From positions 61,914,002-61,978,001 of the forward strand of contig NC_086037.1 of the NCBI RefSeq assembly GCF_036323735.1: a DNA stretch of 64,000 bases, in the 5' to 3' direction. A program made the translations under genes and the position numbers. The notes beneath the pieces were generated by a model. It was given only the letters and a program-made list of their open reading frames with translations, ran no database searches and was not told the DNA's origin. Within the stretch, counting starts at the first letter, position 1, and each line of letters begins with the position of its first letter. This DNA comes from Rattus norvegicus. Its lineage: Eukaryota > Chordata > Mammalia > Rodentia > Muridae. Positions 1-11,900 of the stretch are shown one piece after another.

Positions 1-716
1 TCCAGACTGAGAATGGATACACCCATTTCAAACCTAGCAAAAGATCTCTCACAGGTGTGCCCTCCATTTTTGGATTGCAGCTCATTCCAGACATAGTCAA
101 GTTGACAACCAAGAGTAGCCATCACAGAAAGGGACCATGTCTCCAAAATATAAGATGGAGGGCCAGTGAGACAGCCCACCAGGTCAAGGTGCTGGGCTGT
201 CCAGCCTAATGCCCTAAGGGCAGTCCCTGGATACAAGAACAAGAGACTTTTACAAATTGTTCTACATGTGTTCTGTGGCACATGCATACACATACTAAAT
301 AAATAAACATGATTCTTGAAAGTAAAGATTAAATGGAGAATGATTTAGGCCTGCTGTTGACCTCTGACCTTTATACATTTGCGCTTCATGCATGTGTGTG
401 CAGACTCCTACACGCAGTAAAAACTGGAAAGCCACCGTGCTCCCAGTGAGGACAGTATCCTCTCAGGCTGAGACTGTGACTGTTGAGGATGACACCCAGG
501 AGCAAGGGCAGCCTGACGTGTGGGGGCTGGGAGGACCGTGCCCACCAACAGCCTGTCACGATGAGTTTTGTAAGACAGTCGCTGAGCTAAATGTGGGGCT
601 GCACCTTTAATTCCAGGCAAAGCTTTGATTTTGAGGCCAGCTTGGTCTACACAGAGAGACCCTATCTTGAAGAAAGAAAAAAAAAAGATGGTAACTGCTG
701 GATTTTACTTTTGCAG
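1..716 (+). other. Atmin intron 1 (3' part)
   Basis: Non-coding. It holds an AT-rich SINE-like tail near 270-345 (aataaataaac) and a diverged B1 at about 587-690 that abuts the exon 2 acceptor region. I see no other supported feature. Confidence 0.7.
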
Positions 717-842
717 GATGGCATAGTAAATCCAACAATAAGAAAAGATTTGAAAACTGTACCGAAATTCTACTGTTGTCCAATCAAAGGATGCCCTCGA
801 GGCCCTGACAGACCATTTTCTCAGTTTTCTCTGGTTAAACAG
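717..842 (+). CDS. Atmin: Atmin coding exon 2 (ATM interactor, partial gene)
   Basis: Exon of 126 nt between an acceptor (tttgcag) and a donor (GTATGT), in phase 0 at both ends. It encodes 42 residues, starting DGIVNPTIRKDLKT and ending SQFSLVKQ. The Cys-Cys part of a C2H2 zinc finger (FYCCPIKGC) sits here and its histidines lie at the start of the next exon, so the intron splits the finger. I recognise the sequence as ATMIN/ASCIZ, a nuclear zinc-finger transcription factor and ATM cofactor that drives Dynll1. Exon 1, with the start codon and first finger, is upstream of the window. A degenerate B1 SINE ends about 27 bp before the acceptor. Confidence 0.95.
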
Positions 843-2571
843 GTATGTGACTGACAGCACTTTTCCAAGGTGTATGTGTTAATTACGTTGCTGTTACCAT
901 GCTAAAACACTATGACCAAGCTGGAGAGACAGCTCCGTGGTTAAGGGCAATGGTTGCTCTTCCCGAGGACCTGCATTCAGTTCCCAGCACCCACGGGGCG
1001 AAACTTACAAAGGTCTGTAGCTGCAGTTCCAAAAAATTCCACACTCTGCTGGCCTCTGTAGGAACTACACATATGCTATACATAGACATACATGCACATA
1101 AAATACCCAAACACATAAAATAAGGATAAATGAATTTTTTAAATAAACAAGTAAAACATTGTGACTGAGGCAGCTTATAGCAGGAAGTGATTGTTTGACT
1201 TACAGTTCCAGTGAAGTGAGGGTCCGTCATGGCTGGAAGCAGGCAGCATGACTGGAGCAGGAGCTGAGTGTTCATGTCTTAAACTGCAAGCAGGAAACAC
1301 AAAGAGCAAACTAGGAATAGCACGTGGCTTTGAGCCTCACGGGCCATCCTCAGGGCCATACATTCACCAACTTCTCCATATCTCCTAAACGTAACCAGAC
1401 AGCCAGCAGTCCACTGGGGAGCAAGGATCCGAGTACCTGAGCCTCTGAAGCCATCAGACCAGCACAGTGCATACAGATGGCATAAACTCAGTGTGTGCCG
1501 TATCTGCTGAGCAGGCATAAGCAGTGCATACAGATGGCAGACTCAGTGTGTGCCGTATCTGCTGAGCAGGCATAAGCAGAGGTCCAAATGTGAGTGGGAG
1601 CCTCTGCCCAGGTTCCTCAGTCAGCGTGGGTGTAAGACGAGGCTTGTTCTGGAGTGAAAGGCCCATACCCAGGTTTGTAGAGGAAGGAACACAATCCAGC
1701 CAAGAGTTAGAGCATTTATGCTGCATACAGCTGAGGAGGTGTGCCTCTGAGGGCAGCAGCAAGACACAAGGCCAAGAAGGAAGAACATTCGGAAGGCCAG
1801 AAAGGCTGCTGTCTTGTGAGCAGGAAGGGACCCAGCTACTGAGGAAAGAGAGATTGGAGATGAAAAGATGGCCCAGTGGCTAAAAAGCACATACTACTCT
1901 TGGAGAAGACCAAAGTTCCACAAGAGTTTAAACAGAAATGAAGTGGTTCCTGCTGACTGCCGTCCTGGAGACACTGCAGAGAACACTGTCTTAGGGTTTC
2001 TATTGTGGGACCCAAAAAGCAAGGTGGGGAGTAAAGGGTTTGTTCAGCTTACACCTCCAGGTCGTAGCCCATCCATCACTGGAGGAGGTCAGGACAGGAC
2101 TCAAGCAGAGCAGGAAATGGAGCTGACGCAGAGGCCAGAAGGCACTTACAGGTTTGCTCATCATGGTCTGCTCAACCTGCCTTCTTGTAGAGCCCAGGAC
2201 CTGCAGCCCAGAGATGGCCACACCCACAGTGGGCCAGGCCTCCCCATTGATTACTAACAAGAAAGCGTCCTTACAGCCTGGTCTTACTGAGGCGTTTTCT
2301 CCTGAGGCTCCCTCCCTTCAGATAACTGTAGCGTAGGTCACAATGACATAAACTTGGCCGGCACACTGTATACTCTTGCCCACAGCACCTAATGTGTAGC
2401 TGAGACTCTGAACACACGGGCTGCTTCCAAGGCAGCCTGCCCACTGTGCATAAGGAGAGGCATATGTTAGACTGAGGTTTGTCCACTGGCAAATGCTATA
2501 CCTGTGATCGTGGGGAAGCTGGGCGTGTGGGTGGGTCTGAATGCGAGGCTGCCTCTCATCGTTCTCTGCAG
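843..2571 (+). other. Atmin intron 2
   Basis: Holds an old B2 SINE (about 919-1155) inserted in a longer rodent interspersed repeat (about 885-1290), a 57-bp tandem duplication (1465-1577) and a second member of that repeat family (about 1985-2400). I cannot name the host repeat family from memory. No exon-like sequence was found. Confidence 0.6.
1465..1577. repeat. 57-bp tandem duplication
   Basis: Two adjacent copies start at 1465 and 1522, each beginning cagtgcatacagatggca and containing ctcagtgtgtgccgtatctg. They differ mainly by a 2-bp indel, so the duplication is fairly recent. Confidence 0.9.
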
Positions 2572-2771
2572 CACTTTATGAAAATGCATGCGGAGAAGAA
2601 GCACAAGTGCAGTAAGTGCAGTAACTCCTATGGCACCGAGTGGGACCTGAGAAGACACGAGGAAGATTGTGGCAAGACCTTCCAGTGTACGTGTGGCTGT
2701 CCCTATGCCAGCAGAACCGCACTGCAGTCTCACATCTACCGGACTGGCCACGAGATCCCTGCAGAACACAG
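2572..2771 (+). CDS. Atmin: Atmin coding exon 3 (zinc-finger exon)
   Basis: Exon of 200 nt (acceptor ctctgcag, donor GTGAAG). It enters in phase 0 and leaves with two bases of an Arg codon completed in exon 4. It opens with HFMKMH, the histidine half of the finger begun in exon 2. Next come a C2HC-type finger (HKCSKCSNSYGTEWDLRRH, then EEDC) and a last finger (FQCTCGCPYASRTALQSH, then RTGH). These are the DNA- and partner-binding fingers of ATMIN. No frameshift or stop is present. Confidence 0.95.
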
Positions 2772-4293
2772 GTGAAGCCCTGTGAGGAGTTGGACATGGG
2801 ACTTCCTGAGCAGCCAGCCACAGAGGGGGCAGAGGGAACAGGGAAGGGACCTGTGGCTTTAAAAAGGGTGCTTCTGGGATAGCAGCAGGAACGGTAGAGC
2901 CCCAGGCCAGGACCTCTTTATTTTTTTATTTGAGGCTGCGCCTATTGATTACAGGTGTGTCCTCCTGGGGCAGCCCGGGTGCTGGGGTCTCAGGGGTGTG
3001 CCACAGTGCCCAGCACAGCCTGAAAAGCTGATCCGGGTGCTTTGTGGTTTGAAAGATATTTTATTTTTACCTGTGTGTATGTGTGTATCAGTATGTGTAT
3101 GTGAATAGCATGTGTATGCGGGTTCCTACAGAGGCTAGAAGAGGGCATTGGAGCCCCTGGAACTGGAGTTACTGGTGGTGTGATCGGCCTGATGTGGGTG
3201 CTGGAAACCAAATTCAGATCCTCTGGAAAGCAGCAAGTGCCCTAACCACTGAGCCACCTCTCCAGCACACAGTTCCTGGTGCTCCCTTCCTGTTCCCATC
3301 TGAAAAGCTCAACTTCAGGCATCTTCTCTAGAAAAACAGATTGCTGAGAGCTCAGCGTTAGACTGTGACTCGTGTTTCCTTTCGTCTGTTTACCTACAGT
3401 CTGAGGTGCTGAGGATTGGCTCGGGGACCCTGAATGCGGAGCAAGGGCTCAGCCCTGAGTCACTGCCAGTCCTCATCCTTTCTTCTTTGACACCAGCCCT
3501 GGACTCTCTCTGAACCTTAGGCTGCTCTTACACATCCTGCCTAGCCTGGGTAGCTAGAACTAGAATTACAGAGTCAGCTTTAAATTTCATTTTAAAATAT
3601 CAAATTTACATTTGGTGTGGTGGCTTTCTGCTGTAGGTGTGATACTTATAAGCTTCTTGATTTTAAAGTTCCTGATTTTAAAGATCTATCCTAAGGGAGA
3701 TGATGGCTCAGTGAGGACAGGCTCTTGCCTTCAAGCCTGACAACTGAATTGAGCCTCAGGACCCATGTGGTAGGAGGAGAGAACGGATTCCCGTGAGTTG
3801 TACTATGTGTACTGCTTTAAAACTCCAAGTTGAGAATGGAGTGTATTTAACACATTTGTGAAATCCCTTAGGAGAAGCAGGAAAGATCCCAAAAGTTAAG
3901 GCCAGAGCTAGAGTAAGTCTCTGAAGAGAGGTTTCCAAGTGCAAGCCTAACTCTCAGCACAGCCAGAAAGGAAGCATCATCACCGTCTGAATCCCCCCCT
4001 CCTGTGGGAAATGGCACTGAGTAAGGAAGACATGGTAGGGTACTCAGTGAAAGCTACCCTTCGGGGGCTGGAGAGATGGCTCAGCAGTTAGGACAGCCTT
4101 CTGCTCTTACAGAATTCCTGAGTCCGGTTCCCAAACAGCTCAAAACCACCCATAACTCTAGCTCCAAGGAATCCCAAACCCACTCCAACCTCTGTCGCCT
4201 TGTACGCATAACTAACACAGACACACACGCACGCACATGAATAAATATGTGTCATCTTAAAGTTGAACTGATTTTGCTGTGTTCTGTTTCCAG
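2772..4293 (+). other. Atmin intron 3
   Basis: Contains a B2 in minus orientation (about 3060-3268), a SINE fragment (about 3690-3790) and a plus-strand B2 (about 4063-4260). The last ends about 30 bp before the exon 4 acceptor. The rest is unremarkable. Confidence 0.65.
4063..4260 (+). repeat. B2 SINE abutting the Atmin exon 4 acceptor
   Basis: Begins with the B2 head (ggggctggagagatggctcag) and shows the internal promoter region and an A-rich end with aataaat. It ends immediately upstream of the likely branch-point region of the last intron. Confidence 0.85.
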
Positions 4294-6088
4294 AGACCCA
4301 CCTAGTAAAAAAAGGAAGATAGAAAGCCAAACGCTGTCCACTAAAACCATTGGACCACTGGGTGACCAACCAGCCCCTCGCCAAGATGCCCATGAGCCAC
4401 GTGCTTCGGAAGTGAAGCTAGCAGCCTCCCTTGAAGACTCTTGTAGCTCCCACACCAAAAAGCAGAGCTTCCCAACGCCTCCTAGGTGCCCCCAGAAGCT
4501 GCTTCTACCAAAGCCCAAGGTGGCTCTGGTTAAACTCCCAGTCATGCAGTTTTCCCCTGTGCCTGTCTTTGTGCCTACAGCGGACTCCTCGGCCCAGCCC
4601 GTGGTGTTAGGTGTGGATCACAGTTCTGCAGCGGGTGCTGTGCACTTAGTACCCTTGTCAGTAGGAACCTTGATCCTCAGCCTGGATTCAGAGGCCTGCT
4701 CTCTGAAGGAGAGCCTACCTCTCTCAAAAATTATCAGTCCTGTTGTCGAGCCAATGAATACAGGTGTTCAGGTGAACTTGGGCAAAAGTCTGTGTCGTCC
4801 TTTGCAAGAGGGCGGGAGTGTGTGTCAGAAGAACAGCATTTCCTCAGCCAACGTGCAGACAGATCTGTCATATGCCTCAGCCAACTTGATACCCTCTGCT
4901 CAGTGGCTTGGCCCCGACTCCTCTGTGTCATCGTGTTCTCAGACTGACCTGTCCTTTGATTCTCAAGTGTCCCTTCCTGTTAGTGTCCACACCCAGACGT
5001 TGGTGCCCAGCTCTAAGGTCACTTCATCCATAGCTGCCCAGACAGATGCGTTTCTAGACGCCTGTTTCCAGCCCAGTGGGGTCTCCAGAGAAACCCAAAC
5101 CTGTAGGATACAAAACCGCACAGATGACCCAGTGCCGGTAGGCCACCCTGGGCTGTGTGGGGACATTTTTGAAGGCGTCCATTCGTCATATGGTGTGCCC
5201 AGCGACAACATCATGAGTAGCAGTTTAGTTGCAGAGACAGTAACTCACAGTCTGGTACCTCAGAGTGACCCCAAGATCCTAAGCCAAGTCATGGAAAAGT
5301 CTGCGCCCGTGTTAAACTTCAGTGCCCAGAACAGCATGCTTCCTTCACAAAACATGACCGATAACCAGACCCAAACCATAGATCTACTGAGTGACCTAGA
5401 AAACATCTTGTCCAGTAATCTGCCAGGCCAAACGCTGGATAACCGGAGTCTCTTGTCTGACACAAACCCCGGGCCTGACGCCCAGCTCCCATCAGGTTCA
5501 GCGCAGAACTCCGGGATTGATTTTGATATTGAAGAGTTCCTCTCAGCCTCAAATATCCAGACTCAGACTGAGGAGAGTGAACTCAGCTCCATGAGCACTG
5601 AGCCCGTCTTGGAGTCCCTGGACATCGAGACACAGACTGACCTCTTCCTGTCCGATCCCTGCACACAGCCCTATGGGCTCAGGGCAGGTTCGGGTTTCCT
5701 GGGCCTCGAGATGTTTGACACACAGACCCAGACAGACTTGAACTTCTTCCTGGACAGCAGTCCTCACCTGCCCCTGGGCAGCATCCTGAGACACTCTAGC
5801 TTCTCCATGAGCACCGACTCCTCTGACACAGAAACCCAAACGGAAGGGGCCTCCCCAGCTCGACATGCACCCACGCTGGAGAGCAAGGTCCAGCTGAGCA
5901 GCACAGAAACACAGACCATGAGTTCTGGCTTCGAGCCCCTGGGGAACTTGTTCCTCACCAGCAACGAGACTCAGACAGCAATGGATGACTTCCTTCTAGC
6001 TGATTTGGCCTGGAATACGATGGAGTCCCAGTTCAGTTCTGTGGAAACCCAGACATGCGCAGAGCTGCATGCTGTCTCCAGCTTCTGA
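4294..6088 (+). CDS. Atmin: Atmin final coding exon (SQ/TQ cluster, LC8-binding region)
   Basis: Large last coding exon: acceptor ctgtttccag, first base completing Arg, then DPPSKKRK, a likely nuclear localisation signal. It encodes 597 further residues and ends with TGA at 6086-6088. With exons 2 and 3 the window holds 706 residues; human ATMIN is 823, so about 115 are missing upstream. The region is Ser/Thr/Gln-rich and has about 13 separate QT or TQT clusters (such as NVQTDL, CSQTDL, IETQTDL, DTQTQTDL, NETQTA). These are the family's ATM/SCD-type motifs and multivalent docking sites for dynein light chain DYNLL1/LC8, which feeds back on ATMIN activity. The apparent longer ORF from 4247 starts inside the intron and is not the real start. 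Confidence 0.97.
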
Positions 6089-7945
6089 AAGTGCAACCAG
6101 GCACCCCACTCCTTGTGGGCTTAGAACATGGGGACAGGGACAGCGGCATGGACTGGGGTGCAGTCAGTGGGGCAGCTGTTTGGGTTCTCTGCAGTTCTTG
6201 GTGTTTTGTACTCGTGAACACAAGATTGGTGTGCAAATGTGAGTGTATTATAAAGTGTAAAGTGTTGCTCTTAAGTGTCGCCTGCGTCTGCTCCTGTGTA
6301 GCCATTCTATTTTACACTGTAAAACTTAGACCTGTCTAGTTAAAGCCTAGCTTACCAGGCAGTAGGGTGCAAGCTTTGCAACTGCTTTAACTGAGGAACG
6401 GCACACTTAAATGGCACCTCAAACGCTCAGACAACGCTTGTGTGGCTGCTGACTCCTGAGATGCCACCACCTTGCCTTGTCACGTCCCTCTGACTTGGAA
6501 GCACCAGGGGAAGCCATAGCTGTCTTTAGCTTTTATGACAGTTTTTAGTCTCTGCTGTCTCTTCTCTCCCAAGCTGTGACTGCTGGCAGCTTTGTGTGCC
6601 ATCCTTCTCTCTGTGAGGTGACCGGCCATTGTGGGAACAGCGAGCACTTAGTGTAAATAACAGTTTAGTAAGAGGAAGGCATCCAGCCTGTGGAGATGTG
6701 CACTGTGGAAACCCATCGTCTTTTTTTTTGTTGTTGTTTTTTATCTTGGGCTGATCCTGCTTCATGGAAAAGCTTTTCTCTTCTCTCTTGATAGTGTTGA
6801 TCAAAAAGATCTCTGTGACCAAATCTGTGGGATTGCCACGTGACAGACAGTAGCCAGCTGTAATTACACAGGGGCTAGATGGTAGTTACTGGTTGACCCC
6901 AGAGCTTCTAGCTCTCTATAAATTGGGGTTCCTGTGACTCCCCACTCTTTGTGCTCGGTTGATTTGCTAGAACTCAGGGATACCGTTTCTGTGAAGGGTT
7001 AGACTGGGTAGAAAGGGGGCAGAGTACGTCCATGGCTTCTCTAGGCACAACACCAACCACGTCTGTGTGGTTCCTTGCAGAAACCTTCCAAACCCAGTCT
7101 TGCAGGGTTAATGGCTCCTTCGTTGTGTGGGTAGAGAGTTAACTTAAACCATTAGTGATCAACTTAACCTTGAGTGTTACCCTTCCCAGTTGCGTTGGGG
7201 GGTAGGGATGAAGCTGTAAATATCCCAACCTTTCAGTCATTAGTTATGCCTTGGTCTCCCCTGTGACTTGTCCCCATCCTAATATTACCCGGAAGCTAGC
7301 AGCTACCAATGACCTCATAGCAAGCAAAAGCAAAATATGTTTCCGAATGCTTCGGGTTTGGGGGAAGTTATGTGCAAATACACACTTTACATCACCACCC
7401 CACAAACATCCTTCCTGCTCCACAGGAGACCGTGGGCCTACCCGACTGTAATGTACTCAGAGACCCTCTAAGGATTAAAAAGGAAAATGTGGGATGAGGA
7501 AAAGACATTTCTGCCCAGCCCCCTGTCAGTATGCTGCACTTCGAACCTTGATAGGAGGAGCAGGGCCCTCAGAGTCTTTCCTTCCATCCACCCCCATCTT
7601 TTCCTTCGCTCAGGCAAACAGATGATGTGTACCTTGAGACTAGCAACTGTAGAATAGATCCATCAGTAGTATGCTAACCTAGAGCCTGTTAGGATACATT
7701 CTTTAAAGAGGAAAAAGTCTGGAGACTAACTGCTCCAATAGATAAAACACTCTCATTCTGAGTGGAGAGTGAGGTCTAGCATGCCTTGGGGGGCTCTCTG
7801 TGCTAAGTAGATCATGGATTCATAGCTGTTGCCCAACTCAGAGGCAAATCAGAATGAGCACAGCCTGGGGACCCTTTCAGTCTAGCTTGGAAATCCCTGT
7901 TCTTTCTGTAGCATAGGTTTGTGCTGCCACAAGCTGAACCTTCAA

Positions 7946-7951
7946 AATAAA
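7946..7951 (+). terminator. Atmin: Possible proximal Atmin polyadenylation signal (AATAAA)
   Basis: Canonical AATAAA within the 3' UTR, followed by ggggctggtgatg. If used, it would give a UTR about 0.5 kb shorter. No strong GU-rich element follows, so it is less convincing than the distal site. Confidence 0.3.
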
Positions 7952-8418
7952 ACCTAAGGGGGCTGGTGATGACTCATTAAATAAATTGGTATTGCTGCCG
8001 TCCTGTCCCATTCACCCGATGCAAAGGACTTGGTAATGGGCTAATAACACACCCGGCAGAGGAGTGCAACCCAGGAGCTAAACCGTGGTTTTGGTCACAG
8101 TCGTCTGTGAATGTGAGTTTCAGAAGAGACATAAAGCCTTAACTTAGATTTTCTGTTGTGTTGGAATTGTCGCTGCCTTAACGCTCAAGCCCTGTTTAAG
8201 CCCTCCGGCCCCGGGAGAGCTGCATGTGTGCTCGTGGTTCTTTGTAAATAGAAGTGCAGTGATCTATGGCTTTAAGTTTTTGTGTCTGTGGCAATGTGTC
8301 TTTATATATAGTTACAGGAAAAAGAATGGAGCATGTAATTGTCCTTCATGTGCAAGAACTGTTCCCACCAAACCTTAGTTACCTGAACTCCCCTAAGGTT
8401 GTAAACATAAATTCAGTG

Positions 8419-8424
8419 ATTAAA
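8419..8424 (+). terminator. Atmin: Probable distal Atmin polyadenylation signal (ATTAAA)
   Basis: ATTAAA, followed 20-40 nt later by a GT-rich stretch (tgtgtgggttttgt at about 8441-8454). That is the usual arrangement of hexamer, cleavage site and GU-rich downstream element. SINE-rich sequence resumes just after 8580. Confidence 0.5.
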
Positions 8425-8775
8425 GAGAATTCTACACCTTTCTGTGTGGGTTTTGTCTACACTTACGATGCGAGTCTGTTGCCCTTTTAGTGAACTTGTG
8501 TATTTCAGAAGATGGTAATGAAATGGTTGTGCCCAGTTACTTTCACGAAAAGACAATGACACTTCCCTGAGCAGGTACCTGAGGGATGAAGAGGTGGCTT
8601 GGTGGTTCGGACAGCTTGATGCCCTTCCCAAGGACCCAGTTTGATTGCCAGCACCCATATCACAACCAGCCGTAGCTCTAGCTTCAAGGCTTTGATGCCC
8701 TCTGGACTTGGGAGGGAGGGCACCCTACACATGTGCAGACACGACATTCATAAATTAAACAATAAAAGTATAAGC

Positions 8776-8925
8776 CCAGCACAGTGGTACTGGCCTTTAA
8801 TCCCAGCACTCACAGGCAGAAGCAGGCCAGTTACTATGAGTTCAAGGCCAGCCAAGTCTACTTAGTAAGTTCCTAGGAACAGCCAGGGCTGAATAGTGAG
8901 ACCCTTTGTCAAAAACACATCTCTT
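8776..8925 (+). repeat. B1 SINE
   Basis: B1 consensus blocks (ggcctttaatcccagcactc, then gaggcag-like, then agttcaaggccagcc, then gagaccctttgtc). Diverged. Confidence 0.85.
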
Positions 8926-11900
8926 TTGCATTTTAGATAGATATGACATACCTTGGGTCATTTTTAGGAAAGTTTATTATTGTTAATAATTCTGTATGCC
9001 TTTAATCTAGCACTAGCAGGCAGATCTCTGAGATCAAGACCAGCTTAGTCTACATATAGAGTAATCTTGATAGCCAGGGCTGTAATACAGAGAAACCTGC
9101 CTCGAAGAAACAAAATAATTCACTCATTCATGCACTCAGCACGTTTGATCCTGGTGTAATGGGCTACCTTCTCTCCCTGAACAGCTAAGACTAAAACAAG
9201 AGAAACAGCAAGTCAGTGGCTTTTTGCTGTGTTGCTGATCTACAGGAAAGATAAACCTGTGTTTTTGCTCCCTTTGATAAAAGGAAAATTTTGAGTTTTT
9301 GTAGCCTTATATGAAAGATACTGAGTCCAGTTCGGTATTACTTTTTCATTTGTAGAAAATGGCCAGCACTGGTCTGGCTGTGAAATCCCTCTAGAAGCTG
9401 ATGGGGCTGCGTTCTCACTTGTGTGGATCCCATTACGATGTGTATATTAACTTCATCTGAATCTGATCATCCCGACTGGCACCACGGTAGCTGGGAAGGG
9501 AGCTTAGGGAATAAACCACCCGGCATCCTCACTTGAGGAATGAAGTGGACCGGAGTGGGCACAGCAGCCCACCAGTATGCAATCCCGGAGAGAGAAGATG
9601 GAACCCCTGGAGCAAGCTGGCTAACTAGACCGGCCTTGGCGGTGAGCTCTGAGTTCAATTGAGAGGCTATGCCTCCATGAGAAAGGTGGAGAGAATTAAG
9701 GGCGACTCCCAGTATCAACTTCCACATGAATATGTTCACCCACATACATGTGTGAACATACATATGAACATATGCATACATGCAGACCACACACAGACAC
9801 ATTTAAAATGGAAAAAGAAAATAAATTCCCCAAAGAGCACTTGCTATAGATATTTGTGTTTCTTTCTTGGCTTTTTGAGACAAGAGCCTTGCCACGTAGC
9901 CCTGGCCTGGCACAGTGCAGGTGATCCTGCCTCAGGCTCCCGAGGCTTCGACTGATACATTTAAACGGAAGCATTGAATGCTTGCTCAAGGCCTTTAGAG
10001 ATCATAAGGAAGGGATCTGGGACCGAGTGCTATGAAATTGTGTTCTCTTTCTTCTTATATCAGTGCATCCGTGCTGTCACCAGAAGAGTGTTCAAGTGTC
10101 ACTGATCTGATAGTGGGAGAGGACAACATAGACGCCACATAGACCCCACATCCAGATGTGTCTCCCATTGTTAAAAGACAGGAATTTTCATCTAGTTTCT
10201 TCAGCCAAACGCTGCCTAGTACGATATTCTTAGGACCATAGAGAGCCTTGGTTGTCTGTGTGGTGCTCAAAGGGCCCTTTCTGTTGCCAGGGCTGTCTCT
10301 GTCAGCAGACACACTGGTGCCTTAGTTCACACATTAGGACATACGGACTATGGGACAAATGGAGAGGGGTCTCAGGCTCTGGGTTCTCAAGCAGTTAATA
10401 ACATGGACTACACTGAAAGGGGAGTTTTGGGGAGGAAGAAGGGCCAAACAGGGTGAGTGAACAAAGAACACTGTCTGCTTGAACTGCATCAACAAGGCTC
10501 CTTGTTCTTTTAAAAGACTACATTTTATATTATCTTACTAAGTAACAAAATAAAGCCGTTTGTGACTGCTCTAAATGGATGGATTTCAGAGGCCAGCCTA
10601 CAGTAAGCATATTGGCTCTCAGAGGTCTCTATTAACCTTCAGTTCCTTGAAGCAAGTACAAGACAGACGGCTACCAAATGGACAACAGCAACGAGATAAA
10701 CAATTTTGTGAAAAAGAGTCATAGTCCAGAGAGTATGTCTAAAATGAAAGCAAGGTTGAAAATAGTTCTATGGTGACTTGTCATCTCCCTCAGAGTTCTT
10801 CGCTCAACATCAAAGTTCTGTGCTCAACATGGGCAGAGACCTGTTGGCTCTAGAATGGTGAACCGTAAAGCCTGCCACACATAAATGAAACCTTGTTCTG
10901 AGCATAGCATCGCCTTGCTGCTGCCCCTCATGCAGCTATTTGAGCTGGGCTGTCTGGTGACCCCGTGGCTGTTTGGGCCCCAAGTGAGATGTGAATACTT
11001 GACTGCCTTTTAAATATGCTGGTTGGGTTGGAATCTGAAACAGATCTCTCTTACTTTGTCTTTCTTTTCCTGTGCTAATGCAACTTCAGAAAATTTAGAG
11101 CCAATGCAAAACAAAAACAAAAAACCAAAGAGAAATCCTTGCCAGAAGTCGGTGCATCCAAATCGACTTGTCATAGATAACCATTCAAATTCTCTTCAGC
11201 GGAGCTGGGCACAACGCTCACAGGTTTAGAGCACTGGCTGCCCTTGCAGAGGTCCTGGTTCAGTTCTCAGCATCCACCTTGCAGCTCACAACCACTTCTG
11301 ACCCCAGTTCCAGAGGACTTATTTGATATCTTCTTCTGGCCTCCATGTACGTGGTACACAAACACGCAGACAAAACACTCAGGAACATAAATCAAATCTA
11401 GTGAATTCTCGTTCTCAGAAACTTCTAAAATTGACATTTCTGTATGATGCCAACCTCGGCAAACTACTTTAGGAATTGTTTACTCTGCTTTATTTCTGTT
11501 CTCGGAAATTATTTTTGTCTCGCTGCTTGGAAGTCTGGTACTGCTAGTAAACTACACTAGTTTCAATCCTTTTTTTTCCCATTTGCAGCTTTTTTATAGA
11601 AAGGTGTATTTTTGTGTCTTGTAGACACTGACACGCACAGACTTCTGCATGTATTACAAGAAGCAGCCTCTCCAGAGGGGACTCATCTCTGGCTGGAGCA
11701 GTGTCACCAAGAGTCGTTTTCTTGCTATATTCCCTCAGCAGGATAGGAGGTTACATTTTCCCCTAAGCCCCAGGCCTAGCTAGTCTCAGGCACTTGGCCA
11801 CTTTAACAGTATCCTCTCTCTAGCTCGGTTTAGCTTGTATCTCTGTAGATGAAGACACCCCAGACCTTGCTCCGGTTTTGTGGAGATTAGTTTAAGCCAC

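Larger units (their letters stand above)
6089..8440 (+). other. Atmin: Atmin 3' untranslated region
   Basis: This runs from the stop codon to the best polyadenylation signal. It has AT-rich UTR character, no long ORF and few SINEs. A proximal AATAAA lies at 7946-7951. The distal end is inferred from an ATTAAA followed by GT-rich DNA. A UTR of about 2.3 kb fits my memory of the length of human ATMIN mRNA. The exact end is inferred. Confidence 0.6.

Noticed and set aside
4247..4293. ATG-led start of the Atmin long ORF
   Set aside because: It lies upstream of a clear acceptor in B2-derived intron; the exon starts at 4294 and is in phase with exon 3.
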